DNA from: Glandiceps talaboti
Lineage: Eukaryota; Hemichordata; Enteropneusta; Spengelidae
Length of the DNA stretch: 64,000 bases
Direction: 5' to 3'
Assembly (NCBI RefSeq): GCF_964340395.1
Contig: NC_135553.1
Span: forward strand, 5,490,001-5,554,000
How positions within the stretch are numbered: the first letter of the stretch is position 1; every line of letters begins with the position of its first letter. Positions 53,670 to 64,000 of the stretch are shown here, piece by piece. The notes below the pieces were generated by a model that had not been told where the DNA came from, did no database searches, and saw nothing but the letters and a program-made list of their open reading frames with translations. A program made the translations under genes and the position numbers.

Positions 53670-56600
53670 TACATACATACATACATACATACATACATAC
53701 ATACATACATACATACATACATACATACATACATACATACATACATACATACATACATACATACATACATACATAGGTTCTTTTGAAATATTTTGTCAAA
53801 GTTGATGGGGCTGGGGAGAGGAGCACTTTGCTTAACAGGTTCAAAAGTATGACAACAAGGGATAAATTTGAATTTTTTTTTGTTTTTTGTATAGGTGTTG
53901 ACCATGCCAACCTTGTAGAGTATGGCCAGAAACTAGAACTAGCAATGGGATCTTCCGAAAAGGTTGCTGCAAAATATGCTGGAGGTAGGTTGAATCTAAT
54001 CATCATATTTGCATTTTCATTTGGTTGTTCACAAGTAGCTAAGAATAAGATGTAAATGATTGTGGTAGATATGAATACATACCAGAATTCTTATTACCAT
54101 AATGCTGTGTACTCTATACAGGAAATTTTTGTTAAAGAGTTATTTTGATTTCACTTATTTCACAGGAAAACTAATGAACACAATATATTTAGTATAAGAA
54201 TTACTAGTAGTCTAGTAATTCATAAAAAAATCGTCATGAGAACTAGCCAAAAGCTGAAAGTCACAAACTTTTCTAGTAGCGAAAATATCTTGGTTTACAG
54301 TATTTGCCTTGGTGCAATAACCAGTGCAACAATTTGTGTACTTTCATAATAGAATGAATTGTATGTGGCCAACATTGAACTTGATGTACCTACCTCTATG
54401 CGTCATTCTCAAATAAGCATATAACCCTGTTGTTGTCACTACCTAGGTGAACATAACAGATGTGAGAATGGAGAGCCTCTAACTCATGTCATTGTGGCCA
54501 CTGAGGGCGTCTCACTGGGAAGCAAAGATCTTGTTGCATCTGGAGTTTTACAGTCTTACCTCAATGGTTCACCAAATATCAAACGTGGAACATCACTGTC
54601 TACGTCTAAGTTGAACCAAGCTGTTGCCAAAGCTACACAATTACCTTTTGCTGTAAGTCAGTGTCGGTTTCTTTATTTAATAGTGTTGGTTTCATGATAT
54701 ATTGATATGTACAGCTTTTTGTAATGAGTTATTTGCAGGTACTATCTGCCTTGGAGCAGCATGTGCTCTTAGACTACTAAAAGACAGACATTTTTTATCT
54801 GTGTTAAAATGATAAAAAAAGGTTTTTGTATGAGTCATCTCATTAAAGAGCAGGGACATTGTTGGGTGTCAATGACACATCAAATTGTCTTTATAGAGGG
54901 CACACTGGTCACCACAGAGTAAGAGAAATCCAAATGTTCATGTGCTATGAGAAATTGCTTGGAGTCAGTGGTTCATCAATTGGCTGAGAGAGCACACTGC
55001 TTGTGAGTCACCAAGTAGTGGGGGATAGGGGAACACAAAATGTTGGTTGCCACATGAAACTGATGTGTGTCATTTGTGAATCAAATTGACTTAGAGGACT
55101 CACTGTCTGAGAGATACTAAACTGTTCAACCCCTACCGGTACATGATATTTGTTTATTTATGTTGTTTTTATTATTTATTTATTTCAGGCAAATTGTATC
55201 AACATTAACTATACTGATTCTGGACTGTTTGGTGTCTATGCAGTTACACAGGCAGATCAAGTGGACTCGGTTAGTAATATTGTTGTCATGTATTCAGACT
55301 ATGTCTTTGTACTATGTTCATATATCAATAGACGTTAGATTTTACGAAATGTAGAAGTGAGTGAGTTAGGGAGATGGAAGGTGGGTTCAGGGAAGTAAGA
55401 AGAATTCTTGGAAGCTAGGTTGTTCAACAAGGTGGGTACAAGGAAACAATGAATTTCTAGGGAAGAAAAGATGGGTTCAACAAGTGGGTTAAGGAAACAA
55501 AGTAGGTTTAAGAGAAGCAAGTTGGGTTAGGTGTAGCAAGGCAGGTTTGATGGGAGCAAAGTGGGTTAGGGGTAGCAAGGTAGGCATGGGTAAGGGTAAG
55601 AAAGGTGGCTTCAAGGAAGCAGTGTCAGTCTAAGGTAACTATGGTTGTGTGTAGAAAGAAGTTAAGAAGTAATTGTATGTATAACTCTATAAATAAGGAG
55701 ACAGCAAATTCCCAAGTCATAACATACTATATTTATTGTAGGACAGTTTCTACAACATCAGTGATCATGTTACCAAATACAACAATGACTCTTTTATCAG
55801 TAATCGACTTGGCAACATTCTCAACATGTCATTCCTTTTGCTAAGTACAAACATTCTAGTCTTTTTATCTGAAAGGTGTAACAACCATAATTCCAAAACT
55901 GTACTATATCTATTCCTAGGTTGTCAAGGCTATGCTAGCCACAGCTGGTGCAGCAGCCAAGGGTGTTGACAGCCAGGACCTCCTACGTGCCAAGTAAGTT
56001 TGAGTCTTTGTAATTAGACTATGTTAGTAGAATCATTGAAATCCATAAACTGACAAAGTGACTTTTCTCAGGTTATACTTATAGTAGTCCAGTTCCCATA
56101 CAGTATTGGTACCATTAAATGTCCATTCACTCACAATGCCACAGTTGGCATCCAGACTAGGGTTACAGATGCCATGAAATCTTTTCCCTACCATATCCCA
56201 AATTATATGACTATTGCTGTCTACAACACTAGACTCTTCGCTGTAATACATTACCACTACCACCACATTCATTGATGGATTTGATATTTGCTAATATGAC
56301 TGTATAATAGAATATTTTCAATTGAATACATCATTCTGTCATTATTATGGACATATCAGTAGAGAAGTATACAACATGTATTACTTTGATATAGGTCACA
56401 ATAAACTCAAAGCTCTGTCACCAAACTTACGTTTCCTTAAGGCTTAGAGCTTTGCTATGTTCCAACCAATCTTATTTCATACAAAGAGTTGCTAAACCTG
56501 TACTTGTATGACTTTTTAAATCACCAAGATAAACCAAAAAAGTATATCATATACCAAACTGAAATGTAGGTTTGACTACTTCTACGTAAGTCTATTTTTC

Positions 56601-57330
56601 CAGTCTTTTCAATTTTCTTTACATGATTTACTTTCAGGAACCAATTCAAGGCAAGTTTATTGATGTCCAATGAGAATCTGGATAACAGCTTTGAAGACTT
56701 GGCTCTACAAGCCATCAACACTGGTAGTTATGTATCACCTGCAGAAGTTGCACAACAGATTGATGCTGTCACAGCTGAGGATGTCGCTAATGTAAGTCTA
56801 TAGTTCAAATGGGTACCTTGAAGGACAATTTTTTTTACATGAAGGATTAATCACCACCACTAGGCAGCACCGATCGTGGGCTTATTGTATTATTGCTAAT
56901 TGTTGCAGGTTTTCAAATTAGCAGTAATCCATGGCACTTAGACTGCCAAACATTGTATGTAGCTTGACTACCAAAGTGGTAAGGTAGTAGTTTGTCAGAC
57001 CAATGGAACACAATAGAAAACTAGCTGAAACAGTTCACATGGCTAAATCTGAATACCAAGCATAGAAGTTAATTTCGGGCCAATGTATGTGGCATTCCGT
57101 GATCTAATGATTTCACTGAATGGATAGCACCCCCCATCTCTACAGTTACAACTTATAGAATATATTGCAGACTGCATTTATTACTCATTGTATAAAATCC
57201 AAACAAGTTACATTTAACAGAAATATTTTTTTGTCTTTCACAGCTTGCAAAGCGGTTATTCAGTAAGAAGTCCAGCATGGCTGCTGTGGGCAATCTTATC
57301 AATACACCCTATCTAGAACAACTTCTTTGA
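49314..57330 (+). CDS. UQCRC2: UQCRC2, cytochrome bc1 complex core protein 2
   Basis: Core protein 2 is a matrix-side structural subunit of mitochondrial complex III, descended from M16 peptidases. Exons: 49314-49382, 50071-50148, 50517-50666, 52158-52279, 52661-52785, 53142-53297, 53895-53984, 54447-54652, 55189-55269, 55920-55993, 56638-56791 and 57244-57330. All joints keep frame; 463 residues (human 453). The N-terminus ([18 protein letters not shown]) is basic with no acidic residues, as in a mitochondrial presequence. Seen: [28 protein letters not shown] (76-83), [21 protein letters not shown] in exon 6, [14 protein letters not shown] in exon 8, [12 protein letters not shown] in exon 9. 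The zinc-site HxxEH of active M16 enzymes is HYLRS here (91-95), so it is not catalytic, as in other core 2 proteins. A second ATG at 49335 is also in frame. Confidence 0.97.
50677..51566. repeat. 63-65-bp minisatellite, ~14 copies, in UQCRC2 intron 3
   Basis: Head-to-tail units of about 63-65 bp, for example GGGACTGACTGTACATTAGA then TACACATTTGTATTCAAGCT and GGGGAATGTAGAACA. Alternating variants (ATACACATTTG or ATAGAGATTTG) show higher-order mixing. The array begins only about 10 bases after the exon 3 donor at 50667. Confidence 0.93.
53622..53775. repeat. (CA)n then (ATAC)n compound microsatellite in UQCRC2 intron 6
   Basis: About 40 bp of CA repeats followed by about 110 bp of ATAC tetramers, 120 bases before the acceptor of exon 7. 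Open frames through it on both strands (MYVC, IHTY repeats) are artefacts. Confidence 0.96.
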
Positions 57331-59577
57331 AACCTAAGACTGCTGTGTATTATGTAATTAAATTGAATTGCATCATTGCTAACTGTTGATGACATTCTGT
57401 GTTCTAACGATTTACACTAAATCGATATTTTCCCCAAAGACTTTGCGATGTATTTGTTTTCCTTTCTATAAATGTAAATTGTGTGAGTTTTCCCAATGAT
57501 TACTGCTTTCTAACCCTTTGTTGTCTCATTCTGGGTGCTAGTAGAAATGCAATTCTCACCAGCAACCATACACCGAGTGGACAAAAAATACTAAGGCACA
57601 ACTGAAAACTCATCTCTTGTTTTGCAATTCAGCAAATGCAAGCTTGAAACCAGCAACAAGTTTTTTTTTTTTTGAACAAGCAAGAATGCATCACCATGTT
57701 CATTTCTTTGTGAACAGAAATCATATCTTTTTGTCAATTTCATTTACGATACTGTCTACAAAGTATAGCAAGTATCAAAGTACAGAAGTGAACCTGGTGA
57801 AGCTTTCTTTCCTGAAAAAAAAACAAAGAAAATCTATCAAGATAAAAGTATGCAAAACTGATACATTCAACTGCCTATATTTATCATTTCATCTGTTCAA
57901 CAATTACAACCAAATCAGCAAAACAAAATAATGTCATTTAATCTTAGTCCAGGACCAACCCCTCTTGTTTATACCATTGTAGTGCCCAGAATGTACTAAT
58001 CTAGCGGTCAGAGATGTAATGCTTTGAGTACCAAGAGTGGTTTTCTGATGACTCATAGCTATCTTCACTGGTAACCCTGTGGTATGGTAGGGGTCAGCAG
58101 ATAATAGTGTGCTGATACAACATTCGTGTCACAAGTTGTTATACTCAACTTATCACACTTTATAATTATATCAAATAAAATATACAGTTTATGAGACCAA
58201 GAATGCGTGTGGTTATGTTTATTAAGAAATGGACTGCAAGAGATGTGGCAGTTTACAGAAAACCAGAATAGTTGTGTTGTGTTGCATTCCATTCTGTTGC
58301 ATTTTTTGGGATGAGGTGTTTGACGTGCATGCAGGAAGATTTATTTGGTCAGCAATGTATTCTTGGTAGCACTTACAAAATCGTGGCTCAAATTTGCTGG
58401 CATGATGAAACATGCATAAAGACAACAGAAAAAGTCCACAAAAAGCAGTTTGTTCTAACTACAGAACCCAAATATCAAATTGTAGACCCCATTGATCTGC
58501 TACCGTGGTGCCTCCTTGCGTAAACGACTCATACAGTAATATTCCAATGTTGGATTTAGTTTTAGCACAAGATAACAAATCACAAATGTGTCATATAAAA
58601 TAATTTCTTTTTAAAGCGATTTCATAAAGATCGGAGAGGAGAGTGCATGTGTATGTGTGTGCTAGTGAATTTCTCGTTCATTGCAGTGAGCCATTTCAAC
58701 TAGCACATAGTATAACGCCCTCAGTGTTCAATTGTGACACTTTTTTCGTCATCCTTAATCTGTGCCTTGCTGTCAATCTGTACAGATTATCTTAAATCTC
58801 CATTATGTCGTATTCTAACAAGGATATAAATGAATATCCGGGAACGGTTTAGATTGATACGTGATTGTGTCTGCAATCTATTCCAAAATAAACTGCATAG
58901 CAGAATAATCATGATAATGCCCACAGCTGACTGAAAAACAACAATCCTGAATTGAACTTTGATCAATCATGCATCACCGATTCAGTTGTTGAGAAAGGTA
59001 CATACCAATGATGCATAGTACAGGTACTCACTCCTAAACAGGGAAATAGCAATATGAGGTCCATGAATTAATGCAATCAATTGTTATCATTACCTCTATC
59101 TCTACATAATAAGACTTGAAACAGCTCGGTGACACCTGTTGGATTCACATTTCACCCGGTTATTGAATTTTCAACCTTATTTTGAATTTTTAATCTTTTT
59201 AGCACACTGATAGCAAAATAGTGGTCAAGGTTTTTGAGTTCCTGTGGTCGATATTACGTTTTGTCGTTTGTATGTCATACGCTGCATGTGATGATAGCGT
59301 CACACAATGTATACATTATTTCTTTTACATGACATCCATGTCACCTGTCCACGTCACAGTGTTTACCCTGGTTTGATTGAGTCTCTACTTCATTCACCCT
59401 ATTCATACGTGCGAACCTCCTTTCAGAGAACATATGTGCACATATTAAACCGTTTATGCTAATCGGGGGAAAACTACATGTACTAGTATATAGTAAAGCC
59501 ACGACGACAGTGAGGATAATTTGTGCCACTATACGCCTCGTGTACCAGGCACTGCGTTTATTTCGGATCAGAATCAC
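57331..59577. other. UQCRC2 3' UTR and following gap
   Basis: An ATTAAA at 57357-57362 is the nearest possible polyadenylation signal. I see no gene further on; open frames near 57617 and 58272 show no motifs. Confidence 0.45.
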
Positions 59578-59704
59578 ATGAGTGTGACGAAGTTCACAAT
59601 AATGGACAAGACCGTTTCCAAAATGTTGAAGATAGGTTGTACAAAGATCGAGAAAATATCTGACAACATGTACACACAGGATTTTGATTTTGATAATTTT
59701 AAGG
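59578..59704 (+). CDS. Putative first coding exon 1a of an unidentified gene
   Basis: ATG at 59578, 42 codons (MSVTKFTIMDKTVSKMLKIG, then CTKIEKIS..DFDFDNFK), and a consensus donor AAGG|GTAAGT. The donor is in phase 1. The frame stays open, is rich in Lys and Asp, and does not look like simple repeat. I do not recognise the product. It is one of at least three phase-1 first exons in this region that could all splice to a common exon beyond 64000. An in-frame ATG at 59602 is an alternative start. Confidence 0.45.
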
Positions 59705-60789
59705 GTAAGTGATGGAATGCAATGGTATTGCTTCTTACTTTTTTTTTTCATTTTTCATTTTAAAAAAAATGAATGTGAAACATATGGTATTTACCCCGGG
59801 GATATAAAATCTTTTCAATGCAACCTTTTTATGAGAACGGTCATTAAAACGTTAAAAAGTCGGACATGCAGAGATTTCGCGATACACCATCAAAATAAAC
59901 AAAATTACGTGGATAGAAAAAATTGTCAATATTTGATTAGAACAATTCATGCGAACCAATAAGATCAAAGGTTGCATGGTGTGATGGAATGCATTACACT
60001 AATCCCAACTCGGGTTTTATAGTGTTGCAATTTTAGAGAAATTATCAGGCATATGCCTTTTTTGTTCCAGTAAAATACACATGTAAACAGACTTTAAATG
60101 AAGGGTTAATTCCGAACTGTACATTTGTCATCACTTTTTATTTGACAGAACATTTTATCAGGTCTTAATTTGTGATTACCACGTTCCCAGTGCGACGTCG
60201 TGTATGCCTAGAATGTTAAAATCTTATAATCTCCCATGGGAATAAAACGCCCCCCCCCCCAACAAAAAAAACAACAACAAAAAACACTGTTGTTGTTGAT
60301 CATACATATCTTTGACAATATTGTTACGTGAATAGATAGAGGATTTGGTGAGCGAGGCTTGTAAGCGAAGTTGTTTTTTGCGTTTAATCACGGTGCGCCT
60401 TGATGCCGCGGGCCGTAAAGTGCCTTGTGGTTTCACGACAACAACTATGACAACTATATATGTATATTATTGCCTTCTGATTGGTCAATTCTGAATGGTC
60501 TAACTATTCGCCATTAAGATTTCACTACACAACACCCTTAGTATCGAAGTTTAAACATATTTATATCTGAAATATGATTAAAATTTGATGTGGGAATACG
60601 ATTCGATCATTTTATTTTATTTTATTAAATACCTCCGGTAGTGAGCGCCTTTCCCTATGTAAATAAATGGCAGTATAATAGTGAAAGAAACATACTCGAT
60701 ATAAATATAGCAATTGAGCCGTATTCATACATCAGTTTGATTTGCCTTCCTCCAATCCACTCCAGTTACATGTATCGCTGTGCATGTAT

Positions 60790-60877
60790 ATGTCGGAGAA
60801 GGGGTTTCTATATGATACAGAACGCAACTTGTCAGCAGAGTATTTGTCCCGTACTAAAGCGGCATTTATCGCTTTGT
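60790..60877 (+). CDS. Possible first coding exon 1b (weak)
   Basis: ATG at 60790 (another in frame at 60784), 29 codons (MSEKGFLYDTERNLSAEYLS, then RTKAAFIAL) and a GTGAGG donor at 60878 in phase 1. The frame can also run on past the donor to a stop, and the donor is weaker than its neighbours', so support is mainly position and phase. Confidence 0.22.
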
Positions 60878-61552
60878 GTGAGGAACAAATGCCAATATCG
60901 ACAAATTTACGAAACTATACTTACGCATATTGACAATGATAATTTTTAATCACTAGGGCTATTAGTACTATAGTATTCTTGAGAACTTTGGTGTCTTCGT
61001 ACACCGAAATAATATTTGATTACATTTTTACGGAACAATTTTCATCTGGCTTTATTTTTTATTAAGAGCTAAAAAACGCGACTGCAAGAGTGAAGAAATC
61101 TTGTGATGTCCGGGGTTCAAATTTGTGGTACGCATTGGTCAATCAATACATTCAGGAAGTATTCAGTTGTCACTGTCATCTACAATACATGTTCAATGAG
61201 AGTGATTAAGCCTGCTAACACACTTTCACTTCCACTGGGAGAGAAAGTAGTTCATGATAAATAACCAAAAAAATTTCTATGTTGTCCATGTATATGAATA
61301 CTAATAAAATAAAAACATTTGACATATCAGACTGATTGTAAGACGCTGTTCGAATATTAAGAAAAGCCCCCGTTCTCGTTAGGCTTTTACGTATATACTA
61401 TAAGTCTCCGCAGACCACTGAGTGAAGCGTTTGTTGTATTAAACTAATTTGCATATGTAGTATGGCTTGCTGACACGAAAGTAGGTAAGGACGGCCTACG
61501 CGGAAGTCCGTCCAAATTTTCTTCGTATACGTCATAAAAACACTCGTTTACA

Positions 61553-61619
61553 ATGGCTTTACGACGGGCCTTCCATGGGAAGACACAAGCAAACTACACT
61601 GCGGGTGACAAAGTGTACG
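61553..61619 (+). CDS. Putative first coding exon 1c of an unidentified gene
   Basis: ATG at 61553 in good context (ACAATGG), 22 codons (MALRRAFHGKTQANYTAGDK, then VY) and donor TACG|GTAAGT at 61620, phase 1. The N-terminus is basic. It is 343 bp from exon 1d. Product unknown. Confidence 0.45.
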
Positions 61620-61961
61620 GTAAGTGTCAAATTCATGTTATAATCCCGTATTTGACGACGGAGGGACGAGGCAGGTCGACAACCAACCTGTATTCACGTC
61701 TTAGGATTTGCCAGGAAAGATGCATAATATATTCGCAGTTTCTTGAAATAAAGAATTTACGATAATGTTATGTGTTGATAAAAATCACTGTAGACAGGGA
61801 ACTAGCCCACCTGGTGACTGATTATGCCCAGTATTGAACTGTGACGTATAACGCACATGATATTTCACAGGCTGTCTCTCGATCGTGTTCGGTACATGTT
61901 GATGTTTGAACGTTAGCGAGTGGTAATAGCTTTCTGGTACTCGTCTCGCGGTACTGTAAAC

Positions 61962-62049
61962 ATGAGTCTTTCTATTCCGAGGAAATTACCGGCAACTGGT
62001 CTTCAAATACCTTGTCCTGGAATGATTCCAGTACAAAATTTCAGAGCAC
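61962..62049 (+). CDS. Putative first coding exon 1d of an unidentified gene
   Basis: ATG at 61962 (AACATGA), 29 codons (MSLSIPRKLPATGLQIPCPG, then MIPVQNFRA) and donor CAC|GTAAGC at 62050, phase 1. It is Pro-rich. Product unknown; it shares donor phase and orientation with exons 1a and 1c. Confidence 0.45.
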
Positions 62050-64000
62050 GTAAGCTTTATATATTTTTTGTACCATTTGGAACCGTGTGTCGTGTAACTG
62101 CCGGTGTAAGCGATGCTGCGATACACCGGTTCATACATTATAAAAGGGTATACCATATTTTATGACATGACATTCACACCTTTGTTTTAACAGATAGTGT
62201 AACGAGAACAGACAGAACATCATAATTGAGTTTATGGATGAACAAATGTTCTAAATTCAGGACGTGCTTGTTTCAGCGACATGACATGTTACATTACTAG
62301 CTTTTTTCATATTTACCGATTATATCTGATGTCTATTTTTAGAACCGAATTAGAAATGACGGTCAAAATAACAGTTCGCTTCCCTACCTAGCCTGTTTGT
62401 GTTTTGGAATTTTAACCTTTAAAATTTAAGGTTTTTAATGTACTTAACACACATGTACTGGGATCTATGTGTTCAGTACATATCCGACACAGCCATACTG
62501 TCCTCATTTGCATAACATTTGACGTCATAGCAGCATCACAGAGTTCACATCCATGAATATAGTAAAATATCACTACTAATTTTTTATATTGTTATTAATG
62601 ACATTTACATTAATTGAAATCATAAATGGATATATTACTGTGATGATTTATGATACGACTTAAATATTTTAAAATCTTTCTATCTTTAACAAATCTAAAT
62701 ATTAATATATATATATATACTAGTATATAATATATATATTTTAAAAATACAATAATTTGATATCGGTTGGTTTAGAATGCAAAAGATACTCACCTTCAAT
62801 ATTTTTTTTTGTAGAGAAAATCAAGTGTAAAGGGGTGTTTTATTTTGATTCAGAAACTATTTTGTCACTTGAATAGCAGTATACAAGTTCAGTACCAGTT
62901 AAATGTTAAAGTAAACATCACATGTCAATATATGATTGTATGTTCTCAGCATAATCCCTAACCCTACTTGTTGCATTATTTAGTGATTATATCATAGATT
63001 GTTATTATGCTAAACAATTTTACAAATATAAATACTGTATAATACTGCATTTCTTAGGAGATACTCCTCTTTGATAGGGCTATAGGTCAAATTCTTACAA
63101 CCACCTGTTAATTGAAGTCTGTCGGCTAAATAATTTAACTTTAATTTAATGTAAAAGTTATTCAAATATTTTCTTGAATTTCAATTTCTTTTTGAGATGA
63201 GGTTTCAAACTGGCCATTTTTTACATTAGTTTGGCCTTCACTTTAACTCATCAAAATAAACAATGAAAGTTAAATGTATAGTAATTAGTTTTGAGTAGTA
63301 GTTATTGCTGTAAATTGGCCAGTCAGGTGGTGGTATTACATAATACATGATAAAATTGTTCTTTCCAATAAAATTTTTAATAAGATGTGTAATTAGATGT
63401 TATTCCCCACTATTTGCGTTTGTTCAGCTGTGGAAGATACAAATGACCGGGGTGGGGGTGGGGGTGGGGGGTTGGGTGTCACTTTTCGTCACCAGAGAAG
63501 CAGTGACAACCCATAGGTATATGTTTCTTTTTTTTAATCATCTTTTTAGTAGTATGTATTTTAATTTTTTCTTAGTGCTGCTCCTAACACTCTTAGTGAG
63601 CCCCTGATACAAAAGGGATGCAATAAATAAAATAAATAAATAAATAAATAAATAGGTCAAGTATTTTCCAGCTGAATGAAGAAAAATATTGGAGAATAAC
63701 AATTATATCAGCACCAGTAATATCAAAGAAATATTTGGGAAGTTTGAATGTTTTGACTCATATTTTGAACACAGCAGAACCAGTGACGTACATGTAGACA
63801 CATGTTTTCATAACATAAACATACATTTTATGTTGCTGTGATGTAGAATGACCAGGGTATATATTCCATATTTCTTTGAGCATCTTGGTTTGTGCATGGT
63901 ATAATTGTATTCTTATAATTCTAGGACATGGTTTTAGTTTTCATTGATAACAGAGTATACTGTAAAGCTGGAAACTTTCACTAAAGACTTTATTTTTGCT
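62050..64000. other. Right-edge noncoding stretch (probable first intron)
   Basis: AT-rich sequence with a (TA)n run near 62705-62740, a GGGGTG run near 63450-63470 and an (AATA)n run at about 63627-63655. No exon recognised. If the 59578-62049 exons belong to one gene, this is part of its first intron. Confidence 0.45.

Noticed and set aside
53523-54006. MYVC and IHTY repeat proteins
   Set aside because: Translations of the CA/ATAC microsatellite in UQCRC2 intron 6; the ends of these frames only overlap real exon sequence in antisense.

Overview
The window is animal nuclear DNA: AT-rich, with GT-AG introns, long introns and gene gaps full of simple repeats and minisatellites, and one tRNA-derived SINE. 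The encoded actin is a cytoplasmic type whose sequence (MCDDEV start, [21 protein letters not shown]) and intron positions (near codons 41, 121, 204 and 267) fit an invertebrate deuterostome. A hemichordate, cephalochordate or echinoderm is most likely; I cannot settle which from sequence alone.

Five conserved genes were rebuilt exon by exon by comparison with remembered vertebrate proteins, and every exon joint keeps the reading frame. From left to right: (1) SUZ12, a PRC2 core subunit, minus strand, nine 5' exons in 33-6772, with the zinc-finger and VEFS part beyond the left edge; (2) METTL22, a lysine methyltransferase, minus strand, nine coding exons in 11573-19114, complete, with one GC-AG intron; (3) a cytoplasmic actin, minus strand, five coding exons in 23339-27931 plus a 5' noncoding exon, complete, with three perfect CArG boxes upstream; (4) SRP68, plus strand, twelve exons in 35144-46458, complete; (5) UQCRC2, complex III core protein 2, plus strand, twelve exons in 49314-57330, complete.

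To the right, 59578-62049 holds three ATG-containing segments (a weaker fourth is possible), each ending at a good splice donor in the same phase. They look like alternative first exons of one gene whose body lies past 64000; I do not recognise its product.

The genes do not form a pathway. They are housekeeping genes: chromatin silencing, protein methylation, cytoskeleton, protein targeting and respiration. Their human counterparts lie mainly on chromosomes 16 and 17, which may reflect ancestral linkage. The remaining sequence is introns and gene deserts with many tandem arrays (28-bp x31, 63-65-bp x~14, 195-bp units, GA, GGT and CATA tracts), a ~100-bp fold-back element present twice, a split palindrome and SINE copies. 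I saw no retrovirus-like or LTR element, no CRISPR array and no bacterial-type operon. The best candidates for something new are the first-exon cluster, the duplicated splice acceptor in SRP68, the actin exon fragment inside its own intron and the split palindrome.
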